From JACDAN01 sp963721345 (GTDB taxonomy: Bacteria; Actinomycetota; Thermoleophilia; Gaiellales; Gaiellaceae), in NCBI GenBank assembly GCA_963721345.1, contig CAVRIT010000001.1:2108001-2172000 (forward strand): a stretch of 64,000 nucleotides of DNA, read 5' to 3'. Position 1 is the first letter of the stretch. Every line of letters starts with the position of its first letter. Shown in pieces: positions 7,902 to 15,761 of the stretch. The position numbers and the translations under genes were made by a program. The notes under the pieces were generated by a model. It was not told the DNA's origin, made no database searches, and was given only the letters and a program-made list of their open reading frames with translations.

Positions 7902-9227
7902 CCGCGCAGAGAGCTTCTCCGCGAACCAGCGCACGTCTCCGAACCGGGGGACCAGGTCGCTCGGGCGGCCTCCGAGCGTGCGGAGGAAGATCACGCAGAC
8001 CACGACGCCCGCTGTCGTGTGTGCGATCGCCGCGGCAAAGGCGGCGCCCTGGCCGCCGAACGGCGGGATCAGCAGGATGTCGAGCACGACGCTGAGGACA
8101 AACCCGGCGCCGATCGCGATGCTCTGCAGGCCCGGCCGGCCTTGCGCGACGAGGGCGCTCCCCAACAGCTTCACCGCCGCCACGCCGAGCGCCGCTAAGA
8201 CGAGGACGCGGAGCATCCCTACGGAGTCGCGGAAGTCGTCGCCGAAGAAGGTCACACAGAGAATCGGGGCGGCGACGATCATCACCAGCCCGCACGCCGC
8301 AGTGACGAGGATTGCGGCGCGGAAGATGCGCGCGGCGACGCGCACCGCCTGTTCCTTCGTGGCACGCACCAGGTCCGGCCGCTGGACGGCGGCGAGCGCC
8401 GTCGGGAGGTACCAGAGCGCCTCGGCCCAGGCGACGGCGACGCTGTAGACGCCGAGCTCGCGTGGACCCGCGATCGCGCCGAGCAGCCACTGGTCGAGCC
8501 GGTAGTTCCCGAGCAGCATCACGCGCCCGGGATGCGCCCGCGCGCCGAACTTCAGGGTGCGGCGGAGCAGACCGAGCTCCGGCCGCCCGAAGCCGGCCAG
8601 GTGTCGCTGGACGTACCACCCCAGCAGCAGCGTCTCGACCGTCTGGCCGGCGAGCCACCAGCCGACGGCGCTCGTCACGCTGAGGATCCCGAGCGCGTAG
8701 AAGAGCCCGTTCCCGACGGCGTTCAGGATCGGCGCGAGCACGTACGCCAGGTTCGTGATCGCGAAGCCGTAGTCCGCCTGGACGAGGAAGCGCAGGAAGA
8801 TCTGCAGCAGGATCGCCGGAATGAACGCGAAGGCGACGAGGCGGAGCGCCGGGTCGGACTCGCCGCCGACGGCCGGGAAGACCGCGATCAGTGCGGTCAG
8901 CACGACCGCGGCTGCCCCACCGAGCAGGATCGCGAGGACGACGGAGTTCGACGCCAGCGCGCGGCGCGTCCGCGGGTCGGCGGCGGCGAAGTTGCCGTTC
9001 GCCTCCTGGACGCCGAAGGTCGCGAGGTTGGCGACCAGGAACGTCACGGCCGTCAGAAACGCGACGTGCCCGCGGCCCTCCGCCCCGAGTGCGCGGGCCA
9101 CGATCAGCACGCTGACGAGCGAGAAGACCGCGGCAGCGAGCTGGGCGCCGTAGGTGAAGACCGCCGACCGCGCGAAGCTGGGCACGCCGCGGCCCGAGGC
9201 GTCAGAAGGCGGGTTCCGCACTATCAT
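7881..9227 (-). CDS. Polysaccharide flippase (Wzx/MurJ-MATE superfamily)
   Basis: 448 residues from ATG 9227 (MIVRNPPSDASGRG); an in-frame start at 9260 would add 11 residues. About twelve hydrophobic helices are visible, beginning with FTYGAQLAAAVFSLVSVLIV, then GHVAFLTAVTFLVANLATFG. The helix pattern and the N-terminal RALGAEGRGHVA segment (ARxLGpeGxG in the family) are typical of oligosaccharide flippases that move undecaprenyl-linked repeat units across the membrane. Neighbouring glycosyltransferases and an O-antigen ligase on the other strand support the role. About 65 bp separate it from the divergent ligase/polymerase gene, enough for a shared promoter region. Confidence 0.9.
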   Translation of the reverse strand: MIVRNPPSDASGRGVPSFARSAVFTYGAQLAAAVFSLVSVLIVARALGAEGRGHVAFLTAVTFLVANLATFGVQEANGNFAAADPRTRRALASNSVVLAILLGGAAAVVLTALIAVFPAVGGESDPALRLVAFAFIPAILLQIFLRFLVQADYGFAITNLAYVLAPILNAVGNGLFYALGILSVTSAVGWWLAGQTVETLLLGWYVQRHLAGFGRPELGLLRRTLKFGARAHPGRVMLLGNYRLDQWLLGAIAGPRELGVYSVAVAWAEALWYLPTALAAVQRPDLVRATKEQAVRVAARIFRAAILVTAACGLVMIVAAPILCVTFFGDDFRDSVGMLRVLVLAALGVAAVKLLGSALVAQGRPGLQSIAIGAGFVLSVVLDILLIPPFGGQGAAFAAAIAHTTAGVVVCVIFLRTLGGRPSDLVPRFGDVRWFAEKLSARLRPKPA

Positions 9228-9291
9228 CGAAGCGTAGACGTGGCGCCCACAGGCGCCCACGCGGGGCTGTCGAACACGAACTCACAACAGC

Positions 9292-10767
9292 ATGGCTTCT
9301 CACAGAGGATCACTCGCCTACCCGTCCCTTGCGGTCATGCAGCCGCGGCAGGGGCTGGCGCTGCTGGCGTGGATCGGCGCCGCGACGTGCGTCGCGCTCC
9401 TCGAGGCGATGGCGATGACGATCGACTGGAAGCTCGGCCTCGCCGTCGTGATCGCACTGGTCGCCGCCGGAGTGATCATCGCGAGGCCCTTCCTGCTGCT
9501 TCCGGTCGCGATGATCACCGTGCTGCTCGAGGGAGTCACGTTCGGCGGCGCAGCCGTCACGCGGCTCGTCGTGCCGGGCGTGTTCATGGTCGTCGCCGCA
9601 GAGCTCCTCCGCGGCTCGGCTCGGATCCATGTCGGGCCGCCGCTGCTCGCTGCCGGCGCCTATGTCGTCTGGGCGATCGCGAGCGGGCTGTGGACCCAGA
9701 GCAGCGACGGGACGATGTTCCTCCTCCAGTCGCTCGCGATCTCGCTCGTCTTCCTGGCCGCCTTCGCATCGATGATCAACACGGAGGCCCAGCTGCGGAC
9801 CCTGCTCTATGTGCTGTCCTTCACCGCGGCGCTGATCGGCGGGCTCTCGGTGATCGCGTTCGGCGGGAACCTCGAGATCCCGTACCTGCCGCTGCTCCAG
9901 GCGGGCAGGTCGCAAGGCGGGGTGGGCGACCCCGACTTCTTCGCGTCGATGCAGCTCGTGTTCGTCCCGCTCGCCTTGGTGCTCGCGAGCGAGGAGCGCA
10001 GACCGCTCGTCCGGCTCGCTCTCTACGTCGCGATCCTGACGCTGCTCGCGTCGGCGTTCACGTCGCTGTCGCGCGGCGCCTATCTCGGAACGGTCGTGCT
10101 CGGCACGCTCTTCCTGGCGTCGCGGCCGGAACGGCTCTTCCGCGCGCGCCGCGAGAAGGCGATCGCGCTCGTCGTCGTCGCGCTGGGGATGGTCGCGTTC
10201 TTCTCACGACCCTTCCTCCGCGACGAGGTGGTCGACCGCGCGCGCTCGATCTACGCGCCGGCCGACGCCGAGGAGGCATCGGGCTCGGGCCGCACCAACC
10301 TCTGGATGGCCGCCGCGCGAACGGCCGGCGAGAACCCGCTGACCGGGGTCGGGTTCGGGAGCTTCAAGTTCATCTCGCAGGACCTCATCCTCCGCACCCC
10401 GGGGGTGAACCCCGAGATCCTCCAGATCCGCGAGGAGGGCAACAACTTCGCCGCCCACAACACCTACCTCGGCACTGCGGCCGAGCTCGGCTTCACCGGG
10501 CTCTTCCTCTACGTCGGAATCTTGGTCATCACGGGCGCCTCGCTGCGACGGACCTCGAAGGAGGCGTTCGCCCGCGGCTCTCCCTTTGTGGGTCGCGTCG
10601 CCCATGCGCTTCTCCTCGGCCTGGCTGTCTGGACGGTGACGACGTTCTTCTTGAGCGGCGAGACGGCACGGACCTTCTGGATCATCATCGGGCTCAGCCT
10701 CGCCTTACCGAAGCTGATCCCGGACCGGCCCCCCGCCGGTCAGCGCTCGTACGCGCCGAGGTCGTAG
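9292..10767 (+). CDS. O-antigen ligase / polysaccharide polymerase (Wzy_C)
   Basis: 491 residues, ATG 9292; a second ATG at 9337 (MQPRQGLALLAWIG) could also be used. Ten or more membrane helices surround a long extracytoplasmic loop that contains NPLTGVGFGSF and the HNTYLGTAAELGFTGLFLY segment characteristic of the Wzy_C domain (the NP-GxGxxxF and H residues seen across WaaL/Wzy proteins). It joins or polymerises glycan chains from undecaprenyl-diphosphate on the outer face of the membrane. It sits between the flippase and a convergent secreted beta-helix protein, whose gene it overlaps by 28 bp. Confidence 0.9.
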   Translation: MASHRGSLAYPSLAVMQPRQGLALLAWIGAATCVALLEAMAMTIDWKLGLAVVIALVAAGVIIARPFLLLPVAMITVLLEGVTFGGAAVTRLVVPGVFMVVAAELLRGSARIHVGPPLLAAGAYVVWAIASGLWTQSSDGTMFLLQSLAISLVFLAAFASMINTEAQLRTLLYVLSFTAALIGGLSVIAFGGNLEIPYLPLLQAGRSQGGVGDPDFFASMQLVFVPLALVLASEERRPLVRLALYVAILTLLASAFTSLSRGAYLGTVVLGTLFLASRPERLFRARREKAIALVVVALGMVAFFSRPFLRDEVVDRARSIYAPADAEEASGSGRTNLWMAAARTAGENPLTGVGFGSFKFISQDLILRTPGVNPEILQIREEGNNFAAHNTYLGTAAELGFTGLFLYVGILVITGASLRRTSKEAFARGSPFVGRVAHALLLGLAVWTVTTFFLSGETARTFWIIIGLSLALPKLIPDRPPAGQRSYAPRS

Positions 10768-11888
10768 CCGCCGCCGCGCGGGCGCTTGCGCCCACGGGCG
10801 TCGGTGCGCAGCGAGAAGTCCGCCCGCGCGCGGTTGATCGCCGGACTGCCGCCCGCGAGCTGGAAGTTCTTGTCCGAGCGTGAGACGAACTTCGGATCCG
10901 ACTGGGTGTTCCCACCCGACCTGACGCGTGAGCAGCCGCCTTGCACGCCGCCGGAGGAGTTGCCGTGGATGACGTTGCGGTCGATCGCGACAGGGCCCGT
11001 CGGGCAGTCGCTGTCCATCTGCACGCCGTAGCTCGAGTTGAACGCGATCACGTTGTTGCGGATCGTGATGTTCCCGACGCCGTCGTCGCCGCCGACGACG
11101 ATCCCGCTGTGGCCGTTCCCGACGATCGTGTTGCTGACGACGATCGTGCCCTGGTTCTGAGGGTAGATCTGGATGCCGAAGCCGGCCTTCTGGTCGTAGA
11201 CGACGTTGTTCGCGATCAGGTGGTTGCGGCCCTCGATGTAGATGCCGTGGCTCTGGTGCTGACCCGAGACCCGTCCGATCCCGTTGTCGTGGATGCGGTT
11301 GCCGATGATGTGGAGGTTCCGCGTCGACGCCTCGGCGAAGACCCCCTGGTCCTGGGAGAAGCGGATCTCGTTCCGCGACAGCTCGACGTGATGGGCGCTT
11401 CCCTCGAAGTAGACGTTCGTGGAGGAGCGTCCCTTCGCGCGCTCGAGCACGAAGCCCTGGATGCGGACGTACGCCGCGCCGCTCGCGACCCGGATCGGGT
11501 AGGTGTCCCCGGAGGTCGAGCCGGCGTGGAGAACGACGCGCTCGCGCGGATGCGCGGCGATCGTGATCGGCGCGCTCGGCGTGCCGGCGCGCTCGACGAC
11601 GTGGTCCTGGGCGTACGTCCCGCGCCGGACGAGCGCCCGCTGTCCGGGCCGGAGAGTCCGCAGCGCCTTCTGGACCGTTCGCCACGGCTGGGCGCGCGTG
11701 CCGGGCGCCGAGTCCCTCCCGTTGGTGGCGACGAAGAACGTCTGCCCGCGCGAGGCGGGGAGGAGGCGAGGGAGCTTTGCGGCGGCCCCGAGACGGCCGG
11801 GCGAGTCGCTCGTCGAGGAGCCCGCGAAGGCCGGCGCACAGAGAACAAGCGCCAGAACCACGGCCACCAGGCGTTCAAAGCCGTTCAT
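10740..11888 (-). CDS. Secreted right-handed parallel beta-helix protein
   Basis: 382 residues from ATG 11888, chosen because it starts a clear signal peptide (MNGFERLVAVVLALVLCAPAFA). The longer frame to 11927 would put 13 residues in front of it. After QTFFVATNGRDSAPGTRAQP comes a DUF1565-like entry region and then repeating turns such as NHLIANNVVYDQ and GNITIRNNVIAFN, typical of pectate-lyase-like right-handed beta-helices. No confident lyase catalytic residues can be assigned; polysaccharide binding or cleavage are both possible. It closely resembles the first beta-helix module of the 2,344-residue exoprotein at 21-28 kb. Two copies of the 18-bp palindrome lie 38 and 112 bp upstream. Confidence 0.85.
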   Translation of the reverse strand: MNGFERLVAVVLALVLCAPAFAGSSTSDSPGRLGAAAKLPRLLPASRGQTFFVATNGRDSAPGTRAQPWRTVQKALRTLRPGQRALVRRGTYAQDHVVERAGTPSAPITIAAHPRERVVLHAGSTSGDTYPIRVASGAAYVRIQGFVLERAKGRSSTNVYFEGSAHHVELSRNEIRFSQDQGVFAEASTRNLHIIGNRIHDNGIGRVSGQHQSHGIYIEGRNHLIANNVVYDQKAGFGIQIYPQNQGTIVVSNTIVGNGHSGIVVGGDDGVGNITIRNNVIAFNSSYGVQMDSDCPTGPVAIDRNVIHGNSSGGVQGGCSRVRSGGNTQSDPKFVSRSDKNFQLAGGSPAINRARADFSLRTDARGRKRPRGGGYDLGAYER

Positions 11889-11925
11889 CGCGGCGCAGGA
11901 TAGCCGCGCATTACTCCATGCCTCC

Positions 11926-11943
11926 ATGGGCCGAACGGCCTAT
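11926..11943. promoter_or_regulatory. 18-bp palindrome, site 1 (distal)
   Basis: ATGGGCCGAACGGCCTAT, matching ATRGGCCGWWCGGCCYAT. It lies between two divergent exoprotein genes, 74 bp upstream of site 2. The size and symmetry suggest a dimeric regulator site; the regulator is unknown. Confidence 0.6.
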
Positions 11944-11999
11944 TCGATGCCTCCGAAGAGCGTCTTCCGGCTTCGATTCGGGCCTTTTCGACCCCAGAG

Positions 12000-12017
12000 A
12001 TAGGCCGAACGGCCCAT
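12000..12017. promoter_or_regulatory. 18-bp palindrome, site 2 (proximal to LamG/phosphoesterase gene)
   Basis: ATAGGCCGAACGGCCCAT, followed directly by TTGAAT starting at the palindrome's last T. TTGAAT resembles a -35 element; AATACT lies 17 bp further on as a possible -10. The site is 57 bp from the GTG at 12075. Confidence 0.65.
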
Positions 12018-12074
12018 TGAATAGCCACCGGCGATCTCGAATACTCGGTGTCCACAGTAGGGGGAGGAGTAGTA

Positions 12075-15000
12075 GTGCGGCGTTCCCTGCGCAGCTTGGC
12101 TGCGCGCAGGAAAGTGATGATCGAAACGGCGAGAGGGGCTGCCCTCGTCGCCGTTTTGAGCACCCTGGTGATCACGATGCTCGCCGGGGCTGCCGTCGCT
12201 GGGCCCGCCCCCTCGTACCGGGCCGAGGTCATGGCCGACAATCCGTTCGGCTACTGGCGGCTCGGCGAGCTGGCCGGGACCGCCGCGAACGACGAGTCGT
12301 CGAACGCAAACCGCGGGACGTACAAGAACGGCGTCACCCTGGGTATCCCGGGTGGCGTACCCACCGAAGTCAACACCGCCGCCGGCTTCGACGGCGGCAA
12401 CGATCGGGTCGAATGGCCGGACGCCGCAAACGGCTCGCTCGACGTCGGTACGAACGACTTCTCGGTCGAAGGCTGGGTCAAGACCGGCGTCTCCCCGATC
12501 GACACTGAGCGGGGCATCGTCGGCAAGCGCGACCCGAGCAAGTACTGGGTCGTCAACGTCACGGACGACAGCGGCCACAAGGGCCAGCTCCGCGCCATCG
12601 TCTATGACGGGGCGGTCACACGGAGCGCGTACAGCCTCCACCTCGTCGACGACGGCAACTGGCACCACTTCGTCGCGCTCTTCGACCGCGACAGCGGGGT
12701 CCGGTTCTACGTCGACGGCGCGTACTCCGGGTTCACCGCGGGCTCGTTCCCCGGCGACCTCAACAACACCGGCCTGCTGTGGGTCGGGAAGTCGAGCGGC
12801 TACACCGAGTTCAAGGGCGAGATCGACGACATCGCCCTCTATCCGTCGCTGCTCGCGCCGGAGCGCGCCCAGGCGCACTACTACGCGTCGGTCTCCGACA
12901 CGATCGTTCCGGTCGTCACGTTGACCTCCCCGGCGAACGGCGCCTCGGTGGCGGACACGACCCCGGTCTTCTCCGGCGCGTCGGGCGTCGAGCTCGGCGA
13001 CTCCACCCTCGTCACGGTCCGGCTCTACCAGGGCGCATCAGTCGCGGGCACCCCCCTACAGACGCTCGAGACGACACGCAACCCTGACGGGAGCTACTCG
13101 GTCGAGGCTGCGGAGGTTCCCTTCGGCGAGTACACCGCGATCGCCGAGCAGACCGACGGCTTCGGCAACATCGGCCTCAGCTCGGCGAACAGGTTCACGG
13201 TCGTCGACGGCCCGCCGCCTCCGCCTCCGCCTCCGCCGCCGCCGCCGAACCCGGTGCTCGTCGGCGCGGGCGACATCGCGTCCTGCGGTGTCAGCGGCCA
13301 GGACGAGGCGACCGCCGCGATCATCGAGGGCCTGCCGAACGCGACGGTGTTCACGCTCGGGGACAACGCGTACCCGAACGGCTCCGCGACCGACTACGCC
13401 TGCTACGACGCGAGCTGGGGCCAGTTCAAGAGCCGGACGATGCCGTCGGTCGGCGGGCACGACTACGTCAGCGACGCCGGCGCCACGTACTTCAGCTACT
13501 TCGGCGCGGTCGCGGCTCAAGCCAGCAAGGGCTACTACAGCTACGACCGCGGCGACTGGCACATCGTCGTCCTGAACAGCGCCTGCGAGCACATCGCCGA
13601 CGACTGCGGCCCGGGCTCGGCGCAGGAGGCCTGGTTGAAGGCCGACCTCGCCGCCAGCCAGAAGGACTGCACGCTCGCGTACTGGCACGACGGACGCTTC
13701 AGCTCGGGCGACGTCCATGGCAACAACCCCTACATGGATGCCTTTTGGCGGGCGCTTTACGCCGACGGCGTCGAGCTCGTCGTGAACGGCAACGAGCACC
13801 TCTACGAGCGATTCCTGCCGCAGAACCCCGACGGCCAGTACGACGCGAGCCACGGGATCGCGCAGATCACCGCCGGGACCGGCGGCTACCTGCTCTACGG
13901 GTTCCGGCCGACCATCCAGCCGAACAGCGCGGTGCGGTTCAACGACGCGCACGGCGTGCTCAAGCTGACTCTCAAGTCGAATTCGGTCGACTGGAACTTC
14001 CTGCCGGTGATCGGCAAGACGTCCACGGACTCGGGAAGCATGGACTGCCACGGCGAGCCTCCCCCGCCCGGGCCGCCACCTCCGCCACCCCCGCCACCTC
14101 CGCCACCACCTCCGCCACCCCCGCCGCCTCCCACCGCCGGCTACATCGCCGAGGTCGTGGCGGACGCACCGCGCGCCTATTGGCGGCTCGGTGAGACGAC
14201 GGGCACGGCCGCCGCCGAGTACTTCGGCGCGGCGCCCGGCACCTACACCGGCGGCGTTGTCCTCGGCGCCACGGGAGCGATGCCGTCCAACACCAATACG
14301 GCTGTGTCCTTCGACGGCGGCAACGACCTCGTCAACATGAAGGACCCGGTCAGCGGCGGCCTGGACTTCGGCACCCAGGACTTCACCGCCGAGGTCTGGG
14401 TCCGAGGCACCGCCGCGGATGAGCGCGCCGTGATGGCGAAGCGCGCCTACGGGACGCCCTCGCCGCCGTTCTGGCAGTTCACGGTCACCGACGACCCGAA
14501 CCACAACGGCCAGGTCCGCGTGAACCTCTTCGACGGCACGGTCAACGTTCAGGCGTACGGGCCGAACAAGCGCGTCGACGACGGCGGCTGGCACCACGTG
14601 GTCGTGCAGTTCGACCGCGACGCCGGCGTCACGATCTGGGTCGACAACGTGAAGGCGACGACGGCCGCGGTCTTCACGGGCGACCTGAGCAACACCGGCG
14701 ACTTCATGCTCGGCAAGTCGCCCGGCTACGCGCTCTTCAAGGGCGACCTCGACGAGGCCGCGGTGTACCCGGGCCTCCTCTCCGCGGATCGGATCGGCGC
14801 GCACTACGTGGCCGGAACCGCGGCCGCGCCTCCTCCGCCGCCGCCGCCGCCGCCTCCGCCTCCGCCTCCGCCGCCCCCGCCTCCGCCGCCCCCGCCTCCG
14901 CCACCTCCGCCACCTCCGCCACCCCCGCCTCCGCCACCTCCGCCACCCCCGCCTCCGCCACCTCCGCCACCGCCTCCGCCACCTCCGCCACCTCCGCCTC

Positions 15001-15755
15001 CGCCACCTCCGCCACCCCCGCCTCCGCCACCCCCGCCTCCGCCACCTCCGCCACCCCCGGCGCCGTATCCGGCCGCGGTGATGGCCGACGGACCACGGGC
15101 CTACTGGCGGCTCAGTGAAACCACCGGGACGACCGCAGCCGACGAGCTCGGCGGCGCGCCCGGCAACTACCGCAACGGGATCGCCCTCGGGCTGGCAGGC
15201 GCCATCGTCGGCGACACCAACAAGTCCGTCCGCTTCGATGGGACCAACGACGTGATCGGCATGAGCGACCCGGCCAGCGGCGTCCTCGATCCGGGTACGA
15301 GCGACTTCTCCGTCGAGTTCTGGGTCAAGGCGCTCGCGGACAACGAGCGCGCGATCATCTCCAAGCGGGTCTTCTTCTCAGCGCAGCCGTTCTGGGAGGT
15401 CACGGTCAGCGACGACGCCAGCCACAAGGGCGAGATCCGCGCTTCGGTCTACAACGGCGCGGTCACGCGGCAGGCCTACGGCCCTGCAATCCGCGTCACG
15501 GCCGACGGCTGGCATCACGTAGTCATCCTGTTCGACCGCGACTTCGGGATCACGATCTACGTCGACGGCGTCGCCAAGACGACGACCGGCGCGTTCACCG
15601 GCAACATCTCGAACACCGGCGAGCTACTCCTTGGAAAGTCGACGAGCCTCTTCATCCCGTACCTCAAGGGTGACCTCGACGAGGTCGCGCTCTACGGGAA
15701 GCTGCTCCCCGCCGCCCGCGTCCAGGCGCACCGCGCAGTCGGCCGCGGGACGTAG
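12075..15755 (+). CDS. Secreted LamG / phosphoesterase / LamG exoprotein with a 77-proline linker
   Basis: 1,226 residues from GTG 12075, chosen for GGGGAGGAG just upstream; an in-frame GTG at 12048 has no such site. Order: long signal region ending near VITMLAGAAVAGPAPS; LamG-like jelly roll (residues about 60-272, YWRLGE); Ig-like domain (about 279-379); short Pro linker; calcineurin-like phosphoesterase (about 392-662); Pro linker; second LamG; 77 consecutive prolines; third LamG. The phosphoesterase keeps GAGDIASCG and TLGDNAYP, but it has GGHD where GNHD is usual and GNEHLYERF where GHxHxYERF is usual, so activity is uncertain. LamG domains commonly bind glycans or calcium. Probably an exported wall or matrix protein. 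Paired palindromes precede it. Confidence 0.85.
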   Translation: MRRSLRSLAARRKVMIETARGAALVAVLSTLVITMLAGAAVAGPAPSYRAEVMADNPFGYWRLGELAGTAANDESSNANRGTYKNGVTLGIPGGVPTEVNTAAGFDGGNDRVEWPDAANGSLDVGTNDFSVEGWVKTGVSPIDTERGIVGKRDPSKYWVVNVTDDSGHKGQLRAIVYDGAVTRSAYSLHLVDDGNWHHFVALFDRDSGVRFYVDGAYSGFTAGSFPGDLNNTGLLWVGKSSGYTEFKGEIDDIALYPSLLAPERAQAHYYASVSDTIVPVVTLTSPANGASVADTTPVFSGASGVELGDSTLVTVRLYQGASVAGTPLQTLETTRNPDGSYSVEAAEVPFGEYTAIAEQTDGFGNIGLSSANRFTVVDGPPPPPPPPPPPPNPVLVGAGDIASCGVSGQDEATAAIIEGLPNATVFTLGDNAYPNGSATDYACYDASWGQFKSRTMPSVGGHDYVSDAGATYFSYFGAVAAQASKGYYSYDRGDWHIVVLNSACEHIADDCGPGSAQEAWLKADLAASQKDCTLAYWHDGRFSSGDVHGNNPYMDAFWRALYADGVELVVNGNEHLYERFLPQNPDGQYDASHGIAQITAGTGGYLLYGFRPTIQPNSAVRFNDAHGVLKLTLKSNSVDWNFLPVIGKTSTDSGSMDCHGEPPPPGPPPPPPPPPPPPPPPPPPPPTAGYIAEVVADAPRAYWRLGETTGTAAAEYFGAAPGTYTGGVVLGATGAMPSNTNTAVSFDGGNDLVNMKDPVSGGLDFGTQDFTAEVWVRGTAADERAVMAKRAYGTPSPPFWQFTVTDDPNHNGQVRVNLFDGTVNVQAYGPNKRVDDGGWHHVVVQFDRDAGVTIWVDNVKATTAAVFTGDLSNTGDFMLGKSPGYALFKGDLDEAAVYPGLLSADRIGAHYVAGTAAAPPPPPPPPPPPPPPPPPPPPPPPPPPPPPPPPPPPPPPPPPPPPPPPPPPPPPPPPPPPPPPPPPPPPPPPPPPPPPAPYPAAVMADGPRAYWRLSETTGTTAADELGGAPGNYRNGIALGLAGAIVGDTNKSVRFDGTNDVIGMSDPASGVLDPGTSDFSVEFWVKALADNERAIISKRVFFSAQPFWEVTVSDDASHKGEIRASVYNGAVTRQAYGPAIRVTADGWHHVVILFDRDFGITIYVDGVAKTTTGAFTGNISNTGELLLGKSTSLFIPYLKGDLDEVALYGKLLPAARVQAHRAVGRGT
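14829..15059 (+). repeat. Polyproline-encoding tract (77 Pro codons)
   Basis: An uninterrupted run of CCN codons (mixed CCT, CCG, CCC, CCA) encoding 77 consecutive prolines between the second and third LamG domains. The mixed codon use shows selection on the protein rather than pure triplet slippage, although blocks such as CCTCCGCCA recur. Translation should depend strongly on EF-P. Confidence 0.95.
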
Positions 15756-15761
15756 CTCAGC

